A DNA stretch of 64,000 nucleotides, taken from Piscirickettsiaceae bacterium (GTDB lineage: Bacteria; Pseudomonadota; Gammaproteobacteria; Nitrosococcales; Methylophagaceae). Of this stretch, positions 56,701 to 64,000 are shown one piece after another; position 1 is the first letter of the stretch; each line of letters begins with the position of its first letter. A program made the translations under genes and the position numbers. Under the pieces are notes generated by a model. That model saw only the letters and a program-made list of their open reading frames with translations, was not told the origin of the DNA and ran no database searches. Location: the NCBI GenBank assembly GCA_013215825.1, contig JABSQN010000004.1, positions 496,001-560,000 of the forward strand, written 5' to 3'.

Positions 56701-56916
56701 ATGTTTTCAAATTATTCTGGATGGATGGGAGCTGGAATGTGGATTTTTTGGATAATATTTCCCTTTATTATTGTTGTTCTTTTAAAGATCCTTGCTAGTA
56801 TGGGAAGACCATCTCAATCTGAGGAAAGCCCCATGGAAATACTCAAATCTCGTTATGCTCGTGGTGAAATTGATGATGAGGAATTTCAACACCGTCGTCA
56901 TGAACTTGAAAAATAA
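56701..56916 (+). CDS. Small SHOCT-domain membrane protein
   Basis: A 71-residue protein with one membrane segment (about 12-31; MWIFWIIFPFIIVVLLKIL) and a C-terminal SHOCT domain, SPMEILKSRYARGEIDDEEFQHRRHELEK. SHOCT proteins are small and function is unclear, but they are often near efflux or metal-resistance genes. AGGGAG precedes the ATG by a normal distance. It is intact in spite of IS remnants on both sides. Confidence 0.88.
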   Translation: MFSNYSGWMGAGMWIFWIIFPFIIVVLLKILASMGRPSQSEESPMEILKSRYARGEIDDEEFQHRRHELEK

Positions 56917-57288
56917 GCGATCATAATAAGTAACGTATAACAGAACAGGGTATCTCCCTTATGTTCTTGGTATAGGTTGTACTCCCGCGTCAGAATGGGA
57001 GAAAGGACAAATTGAAAATCAAATCCATGTCATTCACAAACAACTGTTTACACCTCAACTGAGTTTTGATGATTTAGCATCGTTGAATATGCACCTTTTA
57101 ACCTGTTGCTATCAACTAGGAAAGAAGATACAGCCTCAATACTAAGAGAAATCCATTGATGAACTCTTCGAATAAGAATATCTTTTATCAGCTTCGGCTG
57201 ACATTAAATTCGCTTGTAAGTATTGTGCCGTCATAATTAAACAATCGACATGCTTATTTAACACTTCACTGTGCATTTTATAGAAATA
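56917..57288. other. Gap between SHOCT gene and HDAC-like gene
   Basis: The stretch contains the IstA fragment listed separately at 56978-57145. From 57146 a different frame gives EKSIDELFE, then a stop and EYLLSASADIKFACKY, which may continue the same relic. No other gene or site is recognised. Confidence 0.5.
56978..57145 (+). pseudogene. IS21-family IstA C-terminal fragment
   Basis: CTPASEWEKGQIENQI, then HKQLFTPQLSFDDLASLNMHLLTCC, resembles the conserved CxPASGWEKGQVENQV and FTP...FDD.A.LN stretch of IS21 IstA transposases. It is a fragment of about 55 residues; the next KSIDELFE-like continuation is in another frame after a stop. IstB is not seen. It is dead. Confidence 0.8.
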
Positions 57289-58254
57289 TTAACGATCTAT
57301 TAAGGCTGACACATGAGCCTCAACAGCGCTGGCATTACCGTCAATGTTATAACCACCCTCTAGTAAGGATACAATTTTTCCTTGGCAATGCTTATTCGCA
57401 ATTGATTTCACCATTTTTGTTAACTGAATAAAACCTTGATCAGAAATAGTATGACAACCTAATAAATCATCTTTCCTGCTATCAAAGCCCGCTGAAATTA
57501 GAATAAGATCCGGTGAAAACCTCTCTGCATCAGCTAATAATTCATTTTGAAATGCAGTGATAATATCGTTATCCGTTGCTCCGCAATCTAGGTGTACATT
57601 GATATTAAACCCTTTGCCTGCTCCCTCCCCCGTTCTTGCTGGCAATCCTGTTCCAGGGTAGGCAAACATATCGTGGGTCGAAAAATACAAAACGCTAGGA
57701 TCTGAATAAAACGCCCATTCTGTACCATTGCCATGATGATAATCCCAATCAATGATTAGCACTTTCTTACACTTATACTGTTGTTGAGCATACCGTGCGG
57801 CAATGGCAATATGGTTGTAGTAACAAAAGCCTTCTTCTTGCCCTGTATTCATTGCATGATGCCCGGGAGGTCTTGAAGCACAAAAGGCATTTGTGACTTG
57901 CCCCTGACAAACCGCATCAACAGCCGCTAATACACTTGCTGTCGCGAAGACTGCATTTTTATGCGTTTCGGGCTGTTGTTGTTTTATCTTTTCTATATGT
58001 TGCTGCGAGTGTACTAATGTCAGCCATTGTTCTGCATCTACAATGGGCTTAATGCTATGTGTTTTATTAATTAACTGGCTCTTATGTAACTGCTGTTTTA
58101 TTGCCTGGTATCTTGCAGGCTTTTCAGGATGAGCGGGGCTTATTTGATGTTGCAAAAACATATCATCTAACACTAAGCCTGTCTTAGCGTGTGAATTAGC
58201 AAAACCAAATAGAGGATTAAATAATGATAAAGCCAAAAACTGTCGTCGCTTCAT
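57289..58254 (-). CDS. HDAC-fold deacetylase with export-type N-terminus
   Basis: The 321-residue protein belongs to the histone-deacetylase/acetylpolyamine-amidohydrolase fold. SRPPGHHAMNTGQEEGFCYYNHIAIAA (H132, H133), IDWDYHHGNGTEW (zinc ligands D171, H173), STHD, SAGFDSRKDD (D258) and LLEGGYNIDG (Y306) are all intact, so it should be active. Unusually it starts MKRRQFLALSLFNPLFGFA, which looks like a twin-arginine (Tat) signal, so it may act outside the cytoplasm. The substrate is unknown. It follows the MASE1 sensor gene by 4 bases on the same strand. Confidence 0.9.
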   Translation of the reverse strand: MKRRQFLALSLFNPLFGFANSHAKTGLVLDDMFLQHQISPAHPEKPARYQAIKQQLHKSQLINKTHSIKPIVDAEQWLTLVHSQQHIEKIKQQQPETHKNAVFATASVLAAVDAVCQGQVTNAFCASRPPGHHAMNTGQEEGFCYYNHIAIAARYAQQQYKCKKVLIIDWDYHHGNGTEWAFYSDPSVLYFSTHDMFAYPGTGLPARTGEGAGKGFNINVHLDCGATDNDIITAFQNELLADAERFSPDLILISAGFDSRKDDLLGCHTISDQGFIQLTKMVKSIANKHCQGKIVSLLEGGYNIDGNASAVEAHVSALIDR

Positions 58255-58258
58255 GATA

Positions 58259-61200
58259 TTAATTATTTAATAACGTATCAATCGGCACAGGTTTACCTAA
58301 TGCATATCCTTGAGCATAATCCACACCTATTTCACGAAGTTTGTCGGCAATTTCATCACTCTCAACAAACTCTGCAATCGTTTCTAAACCCATTACATGG
58401 CCAATATCATTAATTGATTTCACCATTGCAAAATCAATAGGATCTTCAAGCATGTCTTTGACAAACATACCGTCAATTTTTAATACATTGACCTTTAGAT
58501 TCTTCAAATAGGCAAAGGATGATAAGCCACTACCAAAGTCATCTAGTGCAAAGCGGCAACCTAATTCCGATAAGGTTCTCATAAATACAGTGGCATCTCG
58601 CAAGTTAGCTATTGCGGCTGTTTCCGTTATCTCAAATTTGATTTTCTCTGCGGGCACATCACCTTGCTGGAACTCTCTAATAATAAAGCCTAACATTGCT
58701 TCATCACCTAGTGATTGTCCTGACAAATTTATCGAGAATGATTTAATGTGATTGAGCTGCTTCGCATGACGACTAATCCAATGTAATGTATGTTCAATAA
58801 CCCAACGATCTATTCGAGTTATTGAATTATAGCGTTCCGCAGAAGGTAAAAAAGCACCTGGCGGTACTATCGTATCATCAAGCATTCTTAGTCTTAATAA
58901 CACTTCATAGCTTATGCCAATGTCAGGATCTTGTAATGATACAATTGGCTGGCAATACAGTTCAAAACGGTTTGTATCTAAGGCATCATTGATCTCATTA
59001 TTCCATTGAATTTCACCCTTTCGTTGTTTTAACCGTTCGCTATCTTCAGTATGTACCTCAATCCGATTTCGCCCCGCATCTTTGGCTGCATAACAAGCAC
59101 CATCGACATAGCCTAATACTTCCTGGCTATCTTGAGTATGCCTATTAATTTGTGCTAAACCAATACTTATACCAATAGTAAATGTGTGCTCTTCCCAATG
59201 AAAACGAAAATCAGCCAATATATTGATAATCTTCTGACAGGTATCATAAGCTTGTTCAATACCACAGTGTTCCATCAATAATGCAAACTCATCGCCACCT
59301 AACCGAGCCAAAGTATCCCGCTGTCGAACATTCGCTAATAATAAATCACCTATTTGTCGTAACAATTCATCGCCAGCCACATGACCACAGGTATCATTAA
59401 CAATCTTAAATTGATCCAAATCCATAAAACATAAAGCATGCTCAGATTGAGCATCTTTTACCGAGTTAATAACACGATCAAGCCGAAACTCAAATTCACG
59501 ACGATTAATCAATCCCGTTAATAAATCATGACTTGCTTGGTATGATGTTTCTTCACTTAATTTTTTCGCATCCGTCACATCTTCTTGGGTAGCTATAAAA
59601 TGGCTGACATTATTATCGTCATCAAATAAGGGGCAAATATGTTCTCTCGCCCAATATAGTTCACCATTTTTCTTGCGATTATGCATCTCACCGCGCCATT
59701 CATGGCCTGAAAGCAATGTCTCCCATAAATTTTTAAACACATGGTCGGACATTAATCCTGAACTAATAATATTTGGCTTTTTCCCTATCACCTCTGACGC
59801 TTCATATCCCGTAATAACAGAAAAATGAGGATTAACATATTGAATCACACCCTCACAGTCTGTAATCATGATCGCATTAGGACTATGTCGCACCGCTAAT
59901 GATAATTTCTCTAATTCCAAGTGAACTTTTTTTGATTCCGTAATATCTCGAGCAACACCATGAACACCTAACACATTATCTTTATCATCATAAGTTGCAG
60001 TTTCCATTACTTTAAGCGTTCTTAACGATCCAGATTTATGAAATATCTCCAGCTCGTAGGATTGCGCATCCTGACTTTCTAGCGTTTTTCTTGTATGGTC
60101 TTCTACCAGCCTATTTAATTTCGTGTCCGGCATATAGGTAGAATAATTCCTTAGAAACTCATCTGAACTATAGCCCAGAACAGATTCAACTGACGGGCTC
60201 ACATAGGTAAACATGCCTTCCACATCATGTTGATATATAAAATACTCTCCTTTGACGTTTTCAACTAGATTACGATACTTCTCTTCACTCTCTGCTAACA
60301 ATTTACCATGCTGTCTAATCTGAATAGTCTTCTCATTAACTTCTAAATTTACCCGTTGAATGCGCCCCGTCATGGCTAATAGAAAAACACTAATTAAACT
60401 TAATATAATTAAAGCACCGCTCATAATCCAATACAAAGACCAATTAGAATATTCTGTGACAAATTTCTGAGAAGGTTGATACGTCAACCGCCAAATACGT
60501 CCACCAATTTCAATTATTTTTACTTTTAATAATGAGGCTCTCTCACTACTATTAACTGTGTCATGATTATTTTGAGAAGTAAATATAATATGCGGCGTAT
60601 TCACTTCCGTAATATCTGTGATCGTTAAATTCAACCATGACGTTGATGTAGATTGTGATATCACATTAAATAGCGATTGATAATCGTACATATGAGCAAC
60701 CAAACCCATCACGTCATTATTCACCGACATAACAGGTAAAATAAAAACAAAACGTTTATTGTTCTCAAAGCGTTCTAGAATTGGTGGTAGAATCATTGCC
60801 TTTTTTGTTAGCATTATTTTGTCACAAATAGCCGCTCGTTCTGGCGTAAAACATAAATCAAACAGATTCATATCACGGCTACCATCTAATTTACGTAAAT
60901 AATTATTGGATACTTGAGAATATTTAATCACCAAATAATTAGGCCGTTCTTTGGCAACTACGGGAACACCGCGGACATCAAGTTCAATAATATCCTGTCC
61001 GATCTTTTCCTCATAGTTCGAACGCTCCTGATGTGGTATATAATCAATCCAAGCGGCACCACTGATACTGTTTTGGTAATCTGATAAATCGTTCACATAG
61101 CCAGTAAATTCTGTTGCCGATACCTCATCCGAGTTTCTGAAATATGCACGCATAGCCTTCAATAAAAGTTTATTTTTTAATAACTCACCTTCAATAAGTA

Positions 61201-61888
61201 AATGTATCTCGTCACTATTTTCATCGAACTCATCAACTTGTATCTCCCGATCGTATTGCTGAGCTGAAAAGAATATTACAATTAACAATGTAAATAGTAA
61301 TATCAACGGCAATGCGACGGAGTATCGTCGAGGGCGCCATTCTGACCTTGGTTTAGCAAAGAGAATCAGCACTACTGGCGTAAATACGACAACACCAATA
61401 GCGCTACCTGCCCACCATGTAAATAATGTCTTAAATAACGTATCAAAAGATAATACACCCAATGCCAGCTCAGCTAAGCCAAATGCTAATGTCGTTACAA
61501 ATAATGACAGTCCTGCTGTAATTAAAAAAAACTTAACAATATTACTTTCTTTAATTAAAGGTAGCGGCCATAATTTCAGTCGATGCAATAACCATGTAGC
61601 TAACCACGCATGTCCCATTGCCTGAAGACCGATCAAAATACAAATGATAATGGCCGTTGTATCACTCAATCCTACAAGCTCTATACCAATAATAAAGTCA
61701 CCAATAAATATGGCCGGTAGTAATCGATACCCCCAAATTAGGACAGCAGCAAGAGAAATACCTGTGGGAACCCACACTGGTGAAGCCCCAATAGGGGGCA
61801 AGCCTAAAGATAAGTTAAAATGAGCAGCAATATAATAAACTGCAAGTAATATACTATTACCTACAAAAAACTTAATAACGTTATTCAC
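58259..61888 (-). CDS. MASE1-CHASE-PAS-PAS-GGDEF-EAL protein
   Basis: A 1209-residue hybrid sensor. Residues about 1-210 are a MASE1-type membrane domain (several helices; PIGASPVWVPTGISLAAVLIWGYRLLPAIFIGDF). A periplasmic CHASE domain follows (about 245-420; GAAWIDYIPHQERSNYE), then a helix near 490-510, two PAS domains (about 540-780; FTYVSPSVESVLGYS, GVIQYVNPHFSVITGYEASEVIG), a GGDEF domain with intact RLGGDEF, and an EAL domain with EVLLRL, EITET, LDDFGSGLSSF and LKIDGMFV. Both cyclase and phosphodiesterase sites look complete. Confidence 0.95.
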   Translation of the reverse strand: MNNVIKFFVGNSILLAVYYIAAHFNLSLGLPPIGASPVWVPTGISLAAVLIWGYRLLPAIFIGDFIIGIELVGLSDTTAIIICILIGLQAMGHAWLATWLLHRLKLWPLPLIKESNIVKFFLITAGLSLFVTTLAFGLAELALGVLSFDTLFKTLFTWWAGSAIGVVVFTPVVLILFAKPRSEWRPRRYSVALPLILLFTLLIVIFFSAQQYDREIQVDEFDENSDEIHLLIEGELLKNKLLLKAMRAYFRNSDEVSATEFTGYVNDLSDYQNSISGAAWIDYIPHQERSNYEEKIGQDIIELDVRGVPVVAKERPNYLVIKYSQVSNNYLRKLDGSRDMNLFDLCFTPERAAICDKIMLTKKAMILPPILERFENNKRFVFILPVMSVNNDVMGLVAHMYDYQSLFNVISQSTSTSWLNLTITDITEVNTPHIIFTSQNNHDTVNSSERASLLKVKIIEIGGRIWRLTYQPSQKFVTEYSNWSLYWIMSGALIILSLISVFLLAMTGRIQRVNLEVNEKTIQIRQHGKLLAESEEKYRNLVENVKGEYFIYQHDVEGMFTYVSPSVESVLGYSSDEFLRNYSTYMPDTKLNRLVEDHTRKTLESQDAQSYELEIFHKSGSLRTLKVMETATYDDKDNVLGVHGVARDITESKKVHLELEKLSLAVRHSPNAIMITDCEGVIQYVNPHFSVITGYEASEVIGKKPNIISSGLMSDHVFKNLWETLLSGHEWRGEMHNRKKNGELYWAREHICPLFDDDNNVSHFIATQEDVTDAKKLSEETSYQASHDLLTGLINRREFEFRLDRVINSVKDAQSEHALCFMDLDQFKIVNDTCGHVAGDELLRQIGDLLLANVRQRDTLARLGGDEFALLMEHCGIEQAYDTCQKIINILADFRFHWEEHTFTIGISIGLAQINRHTQDSQEVLGYVDGACYAAKDAGRNRIEVHTEDSERLKQRKGEIQWNNEINDALDTNRFELYCQPIVSLQDPDIGISYEVLLRLRMLDDTIVPPGAFLPSAERYNSITRIDRWVIEHTLHWISRHAKQLNHIKSFSINLSGQSLGDEAMLGFIIREFQQGDVPAEKIKFEITETAAIANLRDATVFMRTLSELGCRFALDDFGSGLSSFAYLKNLKVNVLKIDGMFVKDMLEDPIDFAMVKSINDIGHVMGLETIAEFVESDEIADKLREIGVDYAQGYALGKPVPIDTLLNN

Positions 61889-61988
61889 TATTTTTGTCTA
61901 TCGTTATATTAAAAATAATTTTAAGTTTAGCTGAAAACCCTGATTATGGGTATGATCTCTCTAAAATCATTCAAAATGAATAAATCCA

Positions 61989-62735
61989 ATGACCTATTAT
62001 ATCTATCGCTTTATTTTGTTAAACATTATGCTTAGTATGTCTTACATAGCAAATGCAGAACCTTTCTTTGACTGGACCAACAATAATATTCAACTACTAC
62101 ATGGTAATGATTTTAAATTAGGTGATAAAACCCGTAGTCTATTGACCTTCGAGCATGTTAATGGATGGCGCTATGGTGAAAATTTCTTATTTATTGAATT
62201 TATTAATCGTGACGATAGCAGCACAGAAATATATGGAGAGTTTTATCCTCGTTTAAGCTGGTCAAAAATATCAGGACAAACGCCTGCATTAGCTTTTATA
62301 AAAGACTTTTCACTTGTTGGTGGTTATAATGCCGGCAACCTACCCAAGAGTGATCCTTATAAAGCCTACCTGTTAGGGGCGGGAATTAGTTTTAATGTGC
62401 CTAGAATGGACTTTTTTACATTAGATATTCAAGCATTTAAAGCGGATAATATACGAACAACGGGAATTCAAATCACACCTGTCTGGAGTGTGCCTTTTCA
62501 AGTGGGTTCATTACACTTTCTTTTCAAAGGTTATGCTGAATGGCAAAGTGAAAAAGCAACCGGAGGAAGTAGCACTCTATTAACTCAGCCTCAGTTGTTA
62601 TTAGATGTCGGTCAGCTATTAGACCAAAGCAATAAATTTTATGCTGGTATCGAATATCATTATTGGCATAATAAATTTGGAATTAAAGGCCTCACAGAAA
62701 AAGTCCCTCAAGCCATGATAATGCTAAACTTCTAG
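61989..62735 (+). CDS. Tsx-like outer-membrane nucleoside-channel protein
   Basis: A 248-residue outer-membrane beta-barrel with a signal peptide (cut near ANA-EPF). EPFFDWTNNNIQLLHGNDFKLG, LLTFEHVNGWRYGENFLFIEF, EIYGEFYPRLSWSKI and a C-terminal aromatic residue (F at the end) match the Tsx-like nucleoside-specific channel family. Nucleoside transport is the family function, not shown here. The start is close to the divergent MASE1 gene (100-base gap). Confidence 0.87.
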   Translation: MTYYIYRFILLNIMLSMSYIANAEPFFDWTNNNIQLLHGNDFKLGDKTRSLLTFEHVNGWRYGENFLFIEFINRDDSSTEIYGEFYPRLSWSKISGQTPALAFIKDFSLVGGYNAGNLPKSDPYKAYLLGAGISFNVPRMDFFTLDIQAFKADNIRTTGIQITPVWSVPFQVGSLHFLFKGYAEWQSEKATGGSSTLLTQPQLLLDVGQLLDQSNKFYAGIEYHYWHNKFGIKGLTEKVPQAMIMLNF

Positions 62736-62761
62736 GATATAACATTATATGAAAATATCTA

Positions 62762-63766
62762 ATGACTAAACGTGCCATATTATTAGCCAATTTAGGCTCT
62801 CCCGATCATCCTGACACTCAATCGATCCGATCTTACCTTAATCAATTCCTGATGGATCCCTATGTAATCCAACAACCTTGGTGGTTACGCAGACTTATCG
62901 TCAGTCTGTTTGTTTTACCCACCAGACCTAAAATCTCCGCTAAGGCATACCAAAGTATCTGGTTAAATGAAGGCTCTCCTCTGATTGTATTATCGAACTC
63001 TTTACGATTGGCATTACAACAAAAAGTGGATATGCCAGTGGCAATAGCAATGCGATATGGCTCGCCAAGTATTGAACATCAGTTATTATCGCTAACTAAA
63101 AACAGTGATATTGATGAAATACTGTTTATTCCACTTTATCCACATTATGCAGAAAGCACAATTACGACATCGATTGAACAAGCCAAAATGGTGATTAAGA
63201 AATATAAGCTAAGTATTAAACTATCGGTAATTGACCCTTTTTACCAACAAGAAGATTATATTAACGCCTTAGTCAGTTCAGCCAAGGACTATCTATGCCA
63301 ACCTTTTGATCATCTGGTGTTTAGTTACCATGGCCTACCGGAATCTCACATCAAAAAACTGGATAAGTCAGGCTCTCATTGTTTAAAACAAGATAACTGC
63401 TGCCAACAAGAAAGTGACTGCCATAAAACCTGTTATCGCCATCAAGTATTAAAAACAACAGAATGTTTTATTAATAAAACAGGATTGGCTAAAGATAAAT
63501 ATTCTATTGCCTTTCAGTCTCGACTTGGCAGAGAGAAATGGTTAGGACCTAATACAGAAGATAGGCTACGTGAATTAGCACGTTCTGGTGCTAAAAATGT
63601 ACTTGTGATTTGTCCTGCATTTGTAACGGATTGTTTAGAGACTCTTGAAGAAATTGCCATTAGGGGACAGGAAGCATTCCAACAAGCGGGAGGTGAGAAG
63701 CTAACGCTTATTCCTTGTTTAAATACTCAAGAAGAATGGATCGAGACATTAGCATCATGGTGCTAA
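62762..63766 (+). CDS. hemH: Ferrochelatase with Cys-rich insert
   Basis: HemH inserts iron into protoporphyrin IX, the last step of haem synthesis. The 334 residues contain LLANLGSPDHPDT, VAIAMRYGSPSI, YPHYAESTITT, the catalytic FSYHGLPESH (H190), FQSRLGREKWLGP and CPAFVTDCLETLEEIA. A Cys-rich piece after it (C207, C213, C214, C220, C224) could hold an iron-sulphur cluster, as in ferrochelatases with internal cluster segments. It follows the Tsx-like gene by 26 bases and faces flgN. Confidence 0.95.
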   Translation: MTKRAILLANLGSPDHPDTQSIRSYLNQFLMDPYVIQQPWWLRRLIVSLFVLPTRPKISAKAYQSIWLNEGSPLIVLSNSLRLALQQKVDMPVAIAMRYGSPSIEHQLLSLTKNSDIDEILFIPLYPHYAESTITTSIEQAKMVIKKYKLSIKLSVIDPFYQQEDYINALVSSAKDYLCQPFDHLVFSYHGLPESHIKKLDKSGSHCLKQDNCCQQESDCHKTCYRHQVLKTTECFINKTGLAKDKYSIAFQSRLGREKWLGPNTEDRLRELARSGAKNVLVICPAFVTDCLETLEEIAIRGQEAFQQAGGEKLTLIPCLNTQEEWIETLASWC

Positions 63767-63773
63767 TGTCGCT

Positions 63774-64000
63774 TTAAACACGCCCCAATAAAGGCTGACG
63801 CACCACTTGACTTGAATATGCGCCACCTGGGCCATACGATGTTATTTCAGTATCTCGTCCACGAAGAAGACTAATTGCTTTATGTAAATATTGACGATTT
63901 ACATTAACAATGCCTCCGTTAATTTGATTGTTTTCACGACATGCCTGAGCGACAACTCGTAATTGTTTTAATAAGGTGTTTAATTGAAGGGTATTCGCTT
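63774..64000 (-). CDS. flgN: FlgN, flagellar chaperone (partial, C-terminal end)
   Basis: The minus-strand frame ends at 63774 and runs off the right edge, leaving about 75 C-terminal residues. LNTLLKQLRVVAQACRENNQINGGIV, then NVNRQYLHKAISLLRGRDTEITSYGPGG, matches FlgN, the export chaperone for hook-filament junction proteins FlgK and FlgL; the family has a helical bundle with this L-x3-C-x3-N-x2-NG and LLRG pattern. This indicates a second flagellar locus (flgN, usually with flgM and flgA) starting at the right edge. Confidence 0.85.
   Translation of the reverse strand, partial: ANTLQLNTLLKQLRVVAQACRENNQINGGIVNVNRQYLHKAISLLRGRDTEITSYGPGGAYSSQVVRQPLLGRV

Overview
The window is a contiguous piece of an AT-rich gammaproteobacterial chromosome (roughly 40% GC by eye). 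The evidence for this is the polar-flagellum/chemotaxis gene order (fliQ-fliR-flhB-flhA-flhF-fleN-fliA-cheY-cheZ-cheA-motC-motD-cheW) known from Pseudomonas-like and related gammaproteobacteria. Housekeeping genes agree: ApaG, XseB-IspA-Dxs, TtcA, DapC/YffB/DapE and SthA. The species cannot be named from sequence alone; a marine gamma of the Methylophaga/Piscirickettsiaceae type is a guess only.

Layout. (1) 1-12.8 kb: one long plus-strand flagellar export, sigma-28, chemotaxis and motor-stator operon that ends in cheW, a tiny charged protein and a DUF2802 protein. The usual cheB and the ParA/ParP-like genes between the stator genes and cheW are absent. (2) 12.8-16.6 kb, minus strand: a degenerate receiver-GGDEF-EAL protein, then a FliK-like protein with a stand-alone FlhB C-domain protein. 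(3) 16.6-24.6 kb: pentapeptide-repeat protein, YjdF-type membrane protein, ApaG, glucokinase, 6-phosphogluconolactonase, SIMPL protein, small cupin, RibF, XseB and IspA. (4) 24.6-35 kb: Dxs, QueD and FolE2 (pterin supply), OmpA lipoprotein plus TolC, retropepsin-like protein, fused MobA-MobB, MoeA, TtcA and NnrS. (5) 35-43.4 kb: an iteron/DnaA-box-like intergenic site, VOC protein, EamA transporter, the dapC-yffB-dapE lysine/peptidoglycan cluster with a REP hairpin, and a zinc-type uptake locus lacking its ATPase. (6) 43.4-48.4 kb: a decayed SDR gene, SthA, HDOD protein, PurU, MazG-like protein, an alpha/beta hydrolase and a 57-residue protein.

(7) 48.4-57.3 kb is the accessory segment. A solute-binding-domain diguanylate cyclase, a two-gene RND efflux pump and a SHOCT protein sit among at least four dead fragments: IS256-type, CHASE-domain, IS3 OrfA and IS21 IstA. 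(8) 57.3-64 kb: a histone-deacetylase-fold protein with an export-type N-terminus, in tight tandem with a 1209-residue MASE1-CHASE-PAS-PAS-GGDEF-EAL protein, then a Tsx-like porin, a ferrochelatase with a Cys-rich insert, and the 3' end of flgN. Flagellar genes therefore occur at both ends of the window.

Themes: motility plus cyclic-di-GMP (three GGDEF proteins, two of them with EAL domains), tetrapyrrole/flavin/pterin/molybdenum cofactors, and envelope transport. The least explained items are the DnaA-box/iteron site at about 35.0-35.23 kb, the exported HDAC-like plus MASE1 pair, and the ATPase-less zinc locus. No tRNA, rRNA, CRISPR array or intact mobile element was seen. Family assignments come from recognising motifs by eye; no database search was run.
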